Assembly: GCA_016870515.1 (NCBI GenBank)
Contig: VGBL01000003.1
Span: 1 to 64,000 of the forward strand
DNA length: 64,000 nucleotides
Direction: 5' to 3'
DNA from: Actinomycetota bacterium
GTDB lineage: Bacteria > Actinomycetota > Actinomycetes > S36-B12
A program made the position numbers and the translations under genes. Positions within the stretch are counted from its first letter, which is position 1. The number at the start of each line of letters is the position of its first letter. Shown piece by piece: positions 9,070 through 20,633 of the stretch. The notes beneath the pieces are model-generated. The model worked only from the letters and a program-made list of their open reading frames with translations, did not search any database and was not told the DNA's origin.

Positions 9070-9614
9070 TCGAGCGCCGGCCGCTGCTGGGCTTCCTGTG
9101 GCCGCACACGGCGCCGGGGCCCCTGGACCACGATGCACGCCAGGATCGCTGGCTGCGCATCCCCCCGCGCGGCCCCTGGCGATGGGCGTTGCTCGTCGCC
9201 CTCTCGCTGGCGTGGATCAGTGCGCTGCCCTCGGCCCTCATCGCACTCTTCGTCGCGCCGTCCTTCTATGCGCTCGCACTCGCCGTGGCCGTGCTCCTGC
9301 CCACGGGAGCCCTGCTGCTACGCGGTTGGGTCGCGGGCACCTACGTGAGCGACCGCGGGGTGAAGGTATTGCGCATCCTCAGCACCACGTTCATCTCGTG
9401 GGACGACGTCGTCGACGTGCGCGCCGAGTCCACGAGGCGCGGCTGGCTGGGTACGCCGATCCCCATTGCCACGCAAGCCATCGCGTTGGACACGCCCGAG
9501 GAGTTGGTGTCGACAACGATCACGTCGGTAGGCCCCGACCTGTGGCTGCGCCCTCAGGCCTGGGACGCCTGCGCCGATCGCTTCAGGCTGTGGTGGCGCG
9601 AGACGCGCGACTGA
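9066..9614 (+). CDS. PH-domain-like membrane protein of unknown function
   Basis: 182 aa. Two adjacent membrane helices (about residues 38-58 and 62-82) are followed by a beta-rich segment beginning GTYVSDRGVKVLR and containing STTFISWDDVVDV. This is typical of actinobacterial PH-domain (bacterial pleckstrin-like) membrane proteins. GTG at 9066 is in a GTGA overlap with azlD, so it is the last gene of the glpD-azlC-azlD unit. No catalytic motif is visible. It ends two bases before the expected stop of the broken gene on the other strand. Confidence 0.72.
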   Translation: MIERRPLLGFLWPHTAPGPLDHDARQDRWLRIPPRGPWRWALLVALSLAWISALPSALIALFVAPSFYALALAVAVLLPTGALLLRGWVAGTYVSDRGVKVLRILSTTFISWDDVVDVRAESTRRGWLGTPIPIATQAIALDTPEELVSTTITSVGPDLWLRPQAWDACADRFRLWWRETRD

Positions 9615-9615
9615 A

Positions 9616-12386
<2,771 letters not shown>

Positions 12387-12390
<4 letters not shown>

Positions 12391-13700
12391 TCGCCCAGCT
12401 CGATGGCACCATCGAAGGGGCCGATCACCGCATAGGTGGGCTCATCGCTGAGCAGGCGCCCGGCGAGTTCGCGCACGTCGTCGTGACCGACAGCGTCGAT
12501 ACGGCCGAGCACCTCGCCGATGGACGGGATCTCGGCATAGAGGAGTTCGCCCTTCGCGATCCGGCTCATGCGCGCGCCCGTGTCTTCCTGGCCGAGCACA
12601 ACGCCGCCCTTGACCTGACCCTTGCCGCGCTGGAGTTCCTCGTCGGTCAACCCGGAGCGCATGACCTCCGCAACCGTCTCGCGGCACACTCGCACCACGT
12701 CCCTCACCTTGCCGGGCAGGCAACCGGCATGGATGCCGGTATATCCGGAGTCGCTGAAGCTGCAGACGAAGGAGTAGACGGAGTAGGCCAGGCCACGCTC
12801 CTCGCGCACGCGCTGAAACAGCCGGCTCGACATGCCAGCGCCCAGCGCTGCATTGAGCACACCGAGCGCATATCGGCGATCGTCGGTCCGCCGCAGACCG
12901 TCATACCCGATGACCAGATTGGCCTGCTCGGTCGGGCGGACCTGCAGCGCGGTCGTGCCGCGCCCCCGGGCGGCTGCCGCGCGGCTCGGCACCGAACGGT
13001 GCTCGGGCTCGGCGTTGGGGGCGTCACCGTCGAAGGCCTCGGCGACGAGCGCGACGATGTGATCGTGGTCGACAGACCCGGCCGCCGAGACGACGATGCG
13101 CGAAGGCACGTAGTTGCGCCGGTAGAACGCCCGGATCCCCCGGGGGGACAGCTCGCTGATGGTCTGCTGGCTGCCCAATATCGAACGGCCGAGCGGAGAG
13201 GAGCCGTAGTAGGTCTCCATGAAGAGGTCGTGGACGATGTCGCCGGGATCATCCTCGTTCATGGCGATCTCCTCGAGGATCACGCCTCGCTCGCTCTCGA
13301 TGTCATCCGACTGGAGGAGTCCCTGGGTCACGACGTCGCAGACCACGTCGACAGCGAGCGCCGTGTCGGTGTCGAGGACCCTGGCGTAGAAGCAGGTGTA
13401 TTCCTTCATGGTGAAGGCGTTCATCTCACCGCCCACGGCCTCGATCGCCGAGGAGATGTCCCAGGCGGAGCGACGCCGCGTGCCCTTGAAGAGCAGGTGC
13501 TCGAGGAAGTGCGCCGATCCCATCTGACGCGCAGACTCGTCTCGCGAGCCGACTCCGACCCAAACGCCGAAGGAGACCGAGCGAACGCCGGGCACGGACT
13601 CGGTGACGATGCGCAGCCCGCTGGTCAGCACCGTGCGACGCACGAGGGCCCCGTCCGCCCCCTCGAGAAGGGTGCGGGTCGAGGCCCTGTGTGCGGTCAC
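12387..13700 (-). CDS. M16-family zinc metallopeptidase (insulinase/MPP-like)
   Basis: 437 aa, one full peptidase_M16 unit with both halves. The inverted zinc motif HxxEH is HFLEH at residues 64-68, and the distal glutamate lies in the ERGVILEEIAMNEDDP helix near residue 145. It is the gene normally found directly downstream of pnp in Actinobacteria, here separated from pnp by 8 bp. It is likely a cytoplasmic oligopeptidase or processing peptidase of unknown substrate. Its TAG lies in the CTAG (12387-12390) shared with the convergent hydrolase gene. Confidence 0.92.
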
Positions 13701-13708
13701 GTCAGCGA

Positions 13709-15928
13709 TCAGGCGTCTGCGGTGGCCGGCTCTGCTGCAGCAGCTGCCGACTCGTCGAGCACCGGGACCAGCGAAAGCTTGCCGCGCGGATCTATCTCCT
13801 TGATCTCGACCTGCACTTTGTCGCCGACCTTCAGCACCTCTTCGACGGTCTCGAGCCGCTTCTTGCCAGGGGCCAGCTTCTTGACCTCCGAGATGTGCAA
13901 CAGGCCATCGCGACCTGGCACGAGTGACACGAAGGCCCCGAACGTCGTCGTCTTGACGACGGTGCCCAGGTAGCGCTCGCCGATCTCGGGCATCGTCGGA
14001 TTGGCGATGGCGTTGATCTTGGCTCGGGCAGCCTCGGCGGCGATGCCGTCGGAAGCCCCGATGTAGATGGTGCCGTCGTCCTCGATGGTGATGTCGGCGC
14101 CGGTGTCTTCCTGGATCTGGTTGATGATCTTGCCCTTGGGCCCGATCACCTCGCCGATCTTGTCGACCGGGATCTTCACCGAGATGATGCGCGGCGCGAA
14201 CTGCGACATCTCGCCCGGGTGGTCGATCGCCTCGCCCATGACCTCCAGAATCGTCAGGCGAGCCTCGCGCGCCTGGTCGAGAGCACCCGCCAGCACCGAG
14301 GCAGGGATGCCATCGAGCTTGGTGTCGAGCTGCAGGGCGGTGACGAAGTCCTTGGTGCCGGCAACCTTGAAGTCCATGTCGCCGAAGGCGTCTTCGGCAC
14401 CCAGGATGTCGGTGATCGCGACATATTCGGTCTTGCCGTCGATCTCGCCGCTGATGAGTCCCATGGCGATGCCGGCCACCGGCGCCTTCAGGGGCACGCC
14501 CGCTGCCATCAGCGACATCGTGGAGGCGCAGACCGAGCCCATGGACGTCGAACCGTTGGAGCCCAGCGCCTCCGACACCTGGCGGATCGCGTAGGGGAAC
14601 TCCTCGCGAGTGGGCAAGACCGGCATGAGAGCGCGCTCGGCGAGCGCGCCGTGACCGATCTCGCGACGCTTGGGCGACCCGACGCGGCCCGTCTCGCCGG
14701 TGGAGTAGGGCGGGAAATTGTAGTTGTGCATGTAGCGCTTGCGGTTCTCCGGATTGAGCGTGTCGACCTGCTGCTCCATGCGCAGCATGTTGAGGGTGGT
14801 GACTCCCAGAATCTGGGTCTCACCGCGCTCGAACAGCGCTGAGCCGTGCACGCGCGGGATGACATCGACCTCGGCCGAGAGCACGCGAATGTCGCGCGGG
14901 CCACGGCCGTCGATGCGCACCTGGTCGCGAAGTACGCGCTCGCGGACGTTCTTCTTGGTAACGCTGCGAAGTGCCGCCGAGATCTCCTTCTCGCGGCCTT
15001 CGAACTTCGGCCCGACGGCGGCCAGGACATCGGCCTTGATGGCGTCGAGGGCGGCCTCGCGCTCGGCCTTGCTCACGATCGTGAGAGCCTGAGCGACGCG
15101 CGAGCCGGCTTCCGCGTCGACAGCGGCGTAGACGTCATCGCCGTAGTCGAGGAACACCGGGAACTCCGCCACGGGCTTGGCCGCGTCAGCGGCGAGCGCC
15201 TGCTGCGCCTCGCACAGGACGCGGATGAACGGCTTTGCAGCCTCGAGGCCCGCGGCCACGACCTGCTCCGTCGGCGCCGTGGCCCCGCTCGCGACGAGGT
15301 CGATCGTGGATGTCGTGGCCTCGGCCTCGACCATCATGATCGCGACGTCGTTGTCGACGACGCGTCCGGCAACGACCATGTCGAAGACGGCGCGCTCGAG
15401 CTGAGAATGCTTGGGGAAGGCCACCCACTGCCCGTCGATCAGCGCGACGCGCACGCCGCCGATCGGCCCGGAGAAGGGCAGACCGGAGATCTGAGTGGAC
15501 GCCGAGGCCGCATTGATGGCGAGGACGTCATAGAGGTCATCGGGGTTGAGCGCGAGGACCGTGACGACGATCTGGACCTCATTGCGCAGGCCCTTCACGA
15601 AGGACGGGCGCAGAGGCCGGTCGATGAGGCGGCAGGTGAGGATCGCGTCCTCGGACGGGCGCCCCTCACGGCGGAAGAACGAGCCGGGGATGCGGCCCGC
15701 GGCGTACATGCGCTCCTCGACGTCGACCGTGAGCGGGAAGAAGTCGAACTGGTCCTTGGGCTGCTTGCCCGCGGTGGTGGCGCTGAGGACCATCGTGTCG
15801 TCGTCCAGGAAGGCAGACACGCTGCCGGCAGCCTGGCGCGCGAAGCGACCGGTCTCGAATCGGATGGTGCGGGTGCCGAAGCTTCCGTTGTCGATGACGG
15901 CCTCGGTCGTGGTGATGGAACCCTCCAC
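13709..15928 (-). CDS. pnp: Polyribonucleotide nucleotidyltransferase (PNPase)
   Basis: 739 aa phosphorolytic 3'-5' exoribonuclease, also able to add tails. Two RNase PH cores are present; the first contains RRIPGSFF-type sequence ([18 protein letters not shown]) and the second STSMGSVCA near residue 465. A KH domain ([18 protein letters not shown]) and a C-terminal S1 domain ([18 protein letters not shown]) follow. GTG at 15928 has AAGGAG six bases upstream. It lies downstream of rpsO with a 186-bp spacer that holds a stem-loop (15975-16018), reminiscent of the rpsO-pnp processing region known in other bacteria. Confidence 0.97.
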   Translation of the reverse strand: MEGSITTTEAVIDNGSFGTRTIRFETGRFARQAAGSVSAFLDDDTMVLSATTAGKQPKDQFDFFPLTVDVEERMYAAGRIPGSFFRREGRPSEDAILTCRLIDRPLRPSFVKGLRNEVQIVVTVLALNPDDLYDVLAINAASASTQISGLPFSGPIGGVRVALIDGQWVAFPKHSQLERAVFDMVVAGRVVDNDVAIMMVEAEATTSTIDLVASGATAPTEQVVAAGLEAAKPFIRVLCEAQQALAADAAKPVAEFPVFLDYGDDVYAAVDAEAGSRVAQALTIVSKAEREAALDAIKADVLAAVGPKFEGREKEISAALRSVTKKNVRERVLRDQVRIDGRGPRDIRVLSAEVDVIPRVHGSALFERGETQILGVTTLNMLRMEQQVDTLNPENRKRYMHNYNFPPYSTGETGRVGSPKRREIGHGALAERALMPVLPTREEFPYAIRQVSEALGSNGSTSMGSVCASTMSLMAAGVPLKAPVAGIAMGLISGEIDGKTEYVAITDILGAEDAFGDMDFKVAGTKDFVTALQLDTKLDGIPASVLAGALDQAREARLTILEVMGEAIDHPGEMSQFAPRIISVKIPVDKIGEVIGPKGKIINQIQEDTGADITIEDDGTIYIGASDGIAAEAARAKINAIANPTMPEIGERYLGTVVKTTTFGAFVSLVPGRDGLLHISEVKKLAPGKKRLETVEEVLKVGDKVQVEIKEIDPRGKLSLVPVLDESAAAAAEPATADA

Positions 15929-15974
15929 GGGTTACTCCTTAAAGATGCGTCGGCACGCGGCTATGCGGCAGCGA

Positions 15975-16018
15975 GCCTCGACGCCCTTCGCAGGACCGCG
16001 CCGGTCTTCGATCGAGGC
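15975..16018 (-). promoter_or_regulatory. Stem-loop in rpsO-pnp spacer, possible processing site
   Basis: An outer inverted repeat GCCTCGA/TCGAGGC (15975-15981 with 16012-16018) encloses an inner perfect hairpin GACCG-CGC-CGGTC (15994-16006). In E. coli and Streptomyces the rpsO-pnp readthrough RNA is cut in a spacer hairpin by RNase III. A similar role here is inference. There is no T-run, so a simple intrinsic terminator is less likely. Confidence 0.4.
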
Positions 16019-16114
16019 CCACGGGTGCAAGGACCCGGAAGCCACTACCGAGGACCGACGGCGCGTCGGCGAATCAGCGTCTGTGGGTGAACTGTTCAGT
16101 TGTGAGGCGCTCGC

Positions 16115-16384
16115 CTAGCGGCGAATGCCCAATCGCTCAACGATGGCGCGGTAGCGAGCGATGTCGGTCTTCTGCAGGTACTGCAGGAGGCGACGGCGCT
16201 GGCCGACCAGGATGAGCAGCCCACGGCGCGAGTGGTGATCGTGCTTGTGCGCCTTCAAGTGCTCGGTGAGGTCGCTGATGCGGCGGGTGAGCATCGCAAC
16301 CTGGACCTCGGGGCTGCCGGTGTCCTGGGGCGATGAGCCGAATTCGGCGATGATCTGCTGCTTGGTGGCAGAGTCGAGCGACAT
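16115..16384 (-). CDS. rpsO: 30S ribosomal protein S15
   Basis: 89 aa, exactly the family length. The conserved QIIAEFG start, [16 protein letters not shown] (about residues 20-36) and [12 protein letters not shown] (46-57) block that contacts 16S rRNA helices are all present, followed by [11 protein letters not shown]15 binds early in 30S assembly. GAGGAAG lies just upstream of the ATG at 16384. It sits between ribF and pnp, the standard order. Confidence 0.97.
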   Translation of the reverse strand: MSLDSATKQQIIAEFGSSPQDTGSPEVQVAMLTRRISDLTEHLKAHKHDHHSRRGLLILVGQRRRLLQYLQKTDIARYRAIVERLGIRR

Positions 16385-16489
16385 GGACTTCCTCTCGGGC
16401 GCGTCGGCCGGCCGGTGGCCGGTGGCCCGGGGTTGAGGGCCGTCACGAGCTCCAGGGCGCCCGCCCCGGAACCGTCAGAGCCCAGCGTA
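16385..16489 (-). promoter_or_regulatory. rpsO leader / ribF-rpsO spacer with GC-rich repeats
   Basis: The 105-bp spacer reads on the minus strand through CCGGGG (from ~16475) and CCCCGG (~16431) as a possible long stem, then a GGCCACCGGCCACCGGCC tandem, then the rpsO Shine-Dalgarno sequence. It may hold the ribF 3' end, an rpsO promoter or a regulatory fold. No specific element was recognised. Confidence 0.25.
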
Positions 16490-17392
16490 TCAGCCGTCGA
16501 GGAGGGCCGACGCCGCGGCGACGTCACGGGACATCTGCTCCACGAGGGCATCCACCCTAGGAAACACCTGCTGGCCGCGCAGTCTTTCGACGAATTCCAG
16601 CCCGACGTGGGTGTCGTAGAGGTCCAGGTCGTCGCGGCCGATGACATAGGCCTCCACTCGCATCTCGTGGCCGCCGAACTGGGGATTGGTGCCCACGGAG
16701 ATGGCGGCCGGCAGTCGCGTGTCATCGCCCGCCGCGAGGTAGCCGGCGTACACGCCCTCGGGCGGCACGGCCAGGCCTGGCTCGACCTCGACGTTGGCCG
16801 TCGGGTAGCCCAGTTCGCGCCCGCGTCGATCCCCTTCAATCACCGGCCCCTCAAGCCTGTGCGGACGGCCGAGCACCGCCTTGGCGCCGCGCATGTCGCC
16901 CTCCGCGATGCGGTCGCGGACATAGGTGGACGACAAGATCACCGAGCCGCGGCCGGGGATCTCCTCGGCAACGAGGTCGACGACGTCGACAGCGAAAACC
17001 AGGTCGCGGCCCAGCTCGGTCAGGGTTTCCACGTCACCCGCGGCCCTTTTGCCGAAGCGGAAGTTGCGGCCCACGATCACAACGTCGGCATTGATCCCCT
17101 CGGGGTCGCGCAGCAGGCGAGCGAACTCCGCGGGAGTCTGAGCGGCCAATTGCGGCGTGAATGGCAGGACGATCACCTCGTCGGCACCCGCGCGCTCCAA
17201 GAGGGCGATGCGCCGATCCAGGGTCGTCAGCCGTGCCGGTGCACGATCGGGCCTGAGCACGGAAACCGGGTGGGGGTCGAAGGTGACGACCACCGCGCTG
17301 CCGTCGTCGCCGGCCCTTCGCACGGCACGTCCCACGAGCCCCTGGTGCCCCCGGTGGACGCCGTCGAAGTTGCCGATGGTCGCGACGCGCAC
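16490..17392 (-). CDS. ribF: Bifunctional riboflavin kinase / FAD synthetase
   Basis: About 300 aa. The N-terminal FMN adenylyltransferase domain shows VATIGNFDGVHRGHQ at its start and the later SSTYVRDRIAEGD. The C-terminal riboflavin kinase domain has the ATP/flavin signature GDRRGRELGYPTAN and PPEGVYAGYL. It converts riboflavin to FMN and then FAD. The frame extends to 17530, but GTG at 17392 places the adenylyltransferase motif at the usual N-terminal position and has CAGGCT six bases upstream, suggesting a leaderless start. It is divergent from the sulfotransferase gene at 17479. Confidence 0.93.
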   Translation of the reverse strand: MRVATIGNFDGVHRGHQGLVGRAVRRAGDDGSAVVVTFDPHPVSVLRPDRAPARLTTLDRRIALLERAGADEVIVLPFTPQLAAQTPAEFARLLRDPEGINADVVIVGRNFRFGKRAAGDVETLTELGRDLVFAVDVVDLVAEEIPGRGSVILSSTYVRDRIAEGDMRGAKAVLGRPHRLEGPVIEGDRRGRELGYPTANVEVEPGLAVPPEGVYAGYLAAGDDTRLPAAISVGTNPQFGGHEMRVEAYVIGRDDLDLYDTHVGLEFVERLRGQQVFPRVDALVEQMSRDVAAASALLDG

Positions 17393-17404
17393 GTGCGAAG
17401 CCTG
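17393..17404 (-). promoter_or_regulatory. Possible -10 box for leaderless ribF
   Basis: On the minus strand CAGGCT (17404-17399) is followed by six bases and then the GTG of ribF; no Shine-Dalgarno sequence is present. The 86-bp divergent spacer also holds the inverted repeat GGGAGG-N6-CCTCCC (17421-17438), a possible operator. Confidence 0.35.
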
Positions 17405-17478
17405 CCACGGAGCGCCACGTGGGAGGATGAGGCCTCCCGGGTTCGCGATCCCCGCGCCCCGGGGCACCGGGAGAAGAT

Positions 17479-18567
17479 GTGGCGGATCGCCTGCTGCTGC
17501 ACATCGGCACGCAGAAGTCGGGTACGACATACCTCCAGCGCGTCATGTCACAGCTCTCCGGCAGCCTCAAGCGCGACGGCGTCCTGTATCCCCTTCGCCT
17601 GCATGGCCGACGCGAGGTCTACAACCACGAGGCCGCCGCCTACGGACTGCTCGGCAACACCTCGTTTCCTTGGGTGGCCGAGTCCAAGGCGCGCGCGTGC
17701 GAGGGGTCGTGGGAGGGACTCACGCGCAAGGTCCGCGAATGGGACGGCACAGCGATCGTGTCGGGAGAGGCGATATCCGTCATCACCTCCGGAGCGGCCG
17801 AGCGCCTGGTCGGCTCGCTCGGGATCGCCAACACCCACGTCATCATCACGGCACGCGATCTGGGTCGCGTCCTGCCAAGCTCGTGGCAGCAGCACATTCG
17901 CAACGGGCGCTCCACGCCCTTCGCTCGCTACCTCACACAACAGGCCGAGCGCCGTGGCGATGGCGACGCCGCGCAGCGAGCGGCACGGTGGGACGCCGAT
18001 CCCGAGCAGACGTTCTGGCGTGCGTACGCCATCGGCACCCTCGTGGACCGGTGGGCTCCCCTCGCTCGCACCGTCACCGTCGTGACCGTCCCTCGCCGAG
18101 GGGCGGCGCCCCACGAGCTGTGGCACCGGTTCAGCCGCGCGCTCGACCTGGGCGGCCTCCTGCCTGAGATTCCCCCACAAATCGACGACCTCGAGGCCAA
18201 CGTCGGGCTCACCGAGCCGGAGGTCCTCGTACTGGCCGGACTCAACCGTAGGATCGACCCGGTCAAGGCAGACGATTCCGAGGTACGCCGGCTCCGCGGC
18301 CGCATCGTGCGCGAAGCGTTCGTACCGCGTGCCGACCGAGGCTCACCCGTGTCGATCCCGCGCACTTGGCTGCCGCATGTCACCGCGTGGGCGCAGCAGG
18401 ACGCCGACGTGCTGCGATCGAGCTCTGCCCTTCTGGTCGGCCCCGAGTCCGACCTGCTCGTCGACCCCGACGCACCCTCAGGGGACGGCCCTGACGCCGA
18501 CGAGGTGGCGCGCGCCGCGGGCGCAGCCATGGCCTACCTCGCCAATGTCTGCACGCGAGGCGCCTAG
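17479..18567 (+). CDS. Sulfotransferase-like protein (ST1)
   Basis: 362 aa. The N-terminus LLLHIGTQKSGTTYLQR carries the 5'-phosphosulfate loop of PAPS-dependent sulfotransferases (Gln12-Lys13-Ser14-Gly15-Thr16-Thr17). A second conserved block, VIITARDLGRVLPSSWQQH near residues 116-135, occupies the place of the 3'-phosphate-binding Arg/Ser motif. It would transfer sulfate from PAPS to an unknown acceptor. GTG at 17479 has GGGAG five bases upstream. It is paralogous to the gene at 19560 over its full length. It is the first of three sulfotransferase-type genes at the edge of a glycan cluster, so a sulfated surface glycan is a reasonable but untested idea. Confidence 0.75.
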   Translation: MADRLLLHIGTQKSGTTYLQRVMSQLSGSLKRDGVLYPLRLHGRREVYNHEAAAYGLLGNTSFPWVAESKARACEGSWEGLTRKVREWDGTAIVSGEAISVITSGAAERLVGSLGIANTHVIITARDLGRVLPSSWQQHIRNGRSTPFARYLTQQAERRGDGDAAQRAARWDADPEQTFWRAYAIGTLVDRWAPLARTVTVVTVPRRGAAPHELWHRFSRALDLGGLLPEIPPQIDDLEANVGLTEPEVLVLAGLNRRIDPVKADDSEVRRLRGRIVREAFVPRADRGSPVSIPRTWLPHVTAWAQQDADVLRSSSALLVGPESDLLVDPDAPSGDGPDADEVARAAGAAMAYLANVCTRGA

Positions 18568-18576
18568 ACTGTTTGG
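18565..18576 (+). promoter_or_regulatory. Probable -10 box overlapping the ST1 stop codon
   Basis: TAGACT (18565-18570) fits TAnnnT exactly, lies six bases before the GTG at 18577 and includes the TAG stop of the upstream gene. The second sulfotransferase may therefore have its own leaderless transcript inside the cluster. Confidence 0.4.
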
Positions 18577-19557
18577 GTGCTGCTGTTGGTATGCGGGATG
18601 CATCGTTCCGGCTCGACCCTCGTGTGGCAGATCACCCGCCAACTCGTCGACGGACAACCGGGCCTTCGAAACCCCCGTGGCGTGGAGCCCGACGCCTTTC
18701 CCGCGGCCGCGGCTGATCCCGGCGATCTCCTCCTGGCCAAGATCCACTACCGCGGGTCACTGAAGAAGGCGGACTTCCCCGATCAGGGTGTTCGCTACCT
18801 CTACACCTACCGCGATCCGCGCGACGTCGTCGCGTCACTCTTCCGCAAGGGCCGGTTCAAGCCTGGGAGTCCCAAGCGGGGCCCCAGCAAAAGCAAGCTC
18901 ATCGCTCGACGCGAGCTCAATGGCGACACGTTTTGGCGGGCCCGCAAGAACCTCTGGGTTGGCCGCTACGAGGACTTCCGCGACGACGTACCGCGGCTCA
19001 TAAGCCAGCTTGCCGACTTCCTCCAGGTGCCTGTCACCGCCGAGCGAGTCGAAGAGATTGCCGCCCTTGTCAGCCTGGAGCAACAGCAAGAACGCGTTTG
19101 GGAGTCTCGCGCCTCTGGGGTGGACCCCGACCTGCGTGTGACGGCTAATCACATCACCGATGGTCGCGAGGGCGCCTGGCGAGACACCCTCACCCCGGAG
19201 GAAGTCGCGGCCGTCGAGGCAGAGTGCGCGCCATGGTTGGTCGAGCACGGATACGACCTCGACACCCCTGTCGGCCGACGCAAGGCTGGACTCGCCAGCC
19301 CGGCAGCCACGGCCAGCGCGCGGCCCGCTCCAACGTCGGCCGCAGACGTGTCGGTGGCCGTGCTCGCCCCGTTCGCCGGCGCTGCTGGCTTCGCCTGCGT
19401 CGGCGTCCTCGTGCACAGGCGACTCCCGGGCGCAGCGCTTCTCATGTGGGCGGCGGCAGCGGCAGTGGGAGGGGCGGCGGCCTACCGCGCCGGACGAGAA
19501 GGGATCTCGCCGCGCGAGGTCGCCCAGTCACTCCTAGCGCGCGTTCGCGGCGGCTAG
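18577..19557 (+). CDS. Sulfotransferase-family protein with C-terminal membrane helices (ST2)
   Basis: 326 aa. The N-terminal loop LLVCGMHRSGSTLVWQ (RSGST at 10-14) and the 3'-phosphate motif YTYRDPRDVVASLF near residue 80 are classical sulfotransferase signatures. After about residue 230 comes an Ala/Pro-rich linker, then two hydrophobic stretches (VAVLAPFAGAAGFACVGVLV and a MWAAAAAVGGAAA segment). This predicts a tail-anchored enzyme with its catalytic domain in the cytoplasm. The fold differs from its two neighbours, which resemble each other. Acceptor unknown. Confidence 0.75.
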   Translation: MLLLVCGMHRSGSTLVWQITRQLVDGQPGLRNPRGVEPDAFPAAAADPGDLLLAKIHYRGSLKKADFPDQGVRYLYTYRDPRDVVASLFRKGRFKPGSPKRGPSKSKLIARRELNGDTFWRARKNLWVGRYEDFRDDVPRLISQLADFLQVPVTAERVEEIAALVSLEQQQERVWESRASGVDPDLRVTANHITDGREGAWRDTLTPEEVAAVEAECAPWLVEHGYDLDTPVGRRKAGLASPAATASARPAPTSAADVSVAVLAPFAGAAGFACVGVLVHRRLPGAALLMWAAAAAVGGAAAYRAGREGISPREVAQSLLARVRGG

Positions 19558-19559
19558 CG

Positions 19560-20633
19560 ATGGCGCGCCGCGTCATCTTGCACATCGGACCCCGTAAGAC
19601 CGCGACCACCTACGTCCAGCGAGTACTGCAGTCGCTCGTGCGATCGCGTGAGATCCCGGCCGAGATGTACCCAGTGCGCACGCGCGACCGACTCGACCAC
19701 AACCAGGTGCCCGGCCTTATAGACCTTGTGCGTTCCGCCGGGGAGATCGGCCTGCAGGAGGATGCCTGGACGCAGCAGGACGGCTCGGATGCTCGGGCCC
19801 TGCTGAGCGCGGTCGCCGGCACCGCAGGCGACGTGATCCTCTCGGCCGAGGCCATGTCGGTGCTCCGCCCGTCAGGGGTTCAGGCGGTCGTGAGCGCCCT
19901 GGCGCCGGCGCCCGTCGACGTGATCGTCACCGCGCGCGCCCTGGATCGGGTACTGCCGAGCTCGTGGCAACAGCACATGCGCAATGGGAACTTCGAGGCC
20001 TACGACGCCTATCTCGCCCTCCGGGCGGAGGAGCGCAGCACACGGATCTACGAGACGGAGCTGTCCCGCGCATTCTGGCGCGCCTACCGCTACGGCGATC
20101 TCGTGCGTCGCTGGCAGGAGGCGGCCCGCTCGGTGTCGGTGGTGACGGTGCCTGCCGGATCATCCGATCCCGCGGTGACCTGGCGGCGCTTCCGTGCAGC
20201 CACCGGAGTCGAGGAACTCCCCTCGGATCACCCGCCGATTCCCGACGACCGCGCCAACGTCTCGCTGACCGGTGCCGAGGCATTCGCCATCTACGGCCTC
20301 AACCTCATCGCCCGTGCGGCCGGTCACGGTCGACGCGAGGTTAGGGCATGGCATCGGACCCTGATTCGGGAGGGGTGGACGGATCGCGCCGATCGCGGGA
20401 CGCGACTGGGCCTACCACCGGACATGCGTGAACCGGTGTCCTGCTGGGCCGCAGATGACCTCGCAGGTCTCCAGGCCACGAATGCGGTCGTAAACGGTGA
20501 CCTCAGGGATCTTGAAGCCGCAGACATGACGGCAGACCCCGGCCTACCCACTGCCGACGAGGTCGCAGCCGCGTCGGGAGCGGCGCTCACGCTGCTCTTC
20601 GCTCAGCACTCCGGTCAATCCGCCGACGACTAG
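19560..20633 (+). CDS. Sulfotransferase-like protein, ST1 paralog (ST3)
   Basis: 357 aa, similar to ST1 throughout: VILHIGPRKTATTYVQR against LLLHIGTQKSGTTYLQR, VIVTARALDRVLPSSWQQHM against VIITARDLGRVLPSSWQQHI, and matching FWRAY...LVxRW...VVTVP blocks. The PAPS loop is altered: the usual Ser-Gly is Thr-Ala (Lys13-Thr14-Ala15-Thr16-Thr17). It may bind cofactor differently or be inactive. ATG at 19560 lies two bases after the previous stop. The TAG stop is within a CTAG shared with the convergent glycosyltransferase gene. Confidence 0.72.
   Translation: MARRVILHIGPRKTATTYVQRVLQSLVRSREIPAEMYPVRTRDRLDHNQVPGLIDLVRSAGEIGLQEDAWTQQDGSDARALLSAVAGTAGDVILSAEAMSVLRPSGVQAVVSALAPAPVDVIVTARALDRVLPSSWQQHMRNGNFEAYDAYLALRAEERSTRIYETELSRAFWRAYRYGDLVRRWQEAARSVSVVTVPAGSSDPAVTWRRFRAATGVEELPSDHPPIPDDRANVSLTGAEAFAIYGLNLIARAAGHGRREVRAWHRTLIREGWTDRADRGTRLGLPPDMREPVSCWAADDLAGLQATNAVVNGDLRDLEAADMTADPGLPTADEVAAASGAALTLLFAQHSGQSADD

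Noticed and set aside
9318-9615. Extension of the minus-strand TPR-like gene through the PH-domain gene
   Set aside because: The residues are antisense of a well-formed membrane protein and unlike the family; a frameshift near 9635 explains the lost stop better.
18577-19557. Mobile-element origin of the sulfotransferase genes
   Set aside because: No transposase, integrase, terminal repeats or tRNA target site are visible, and base composition looks like that of neighbours.
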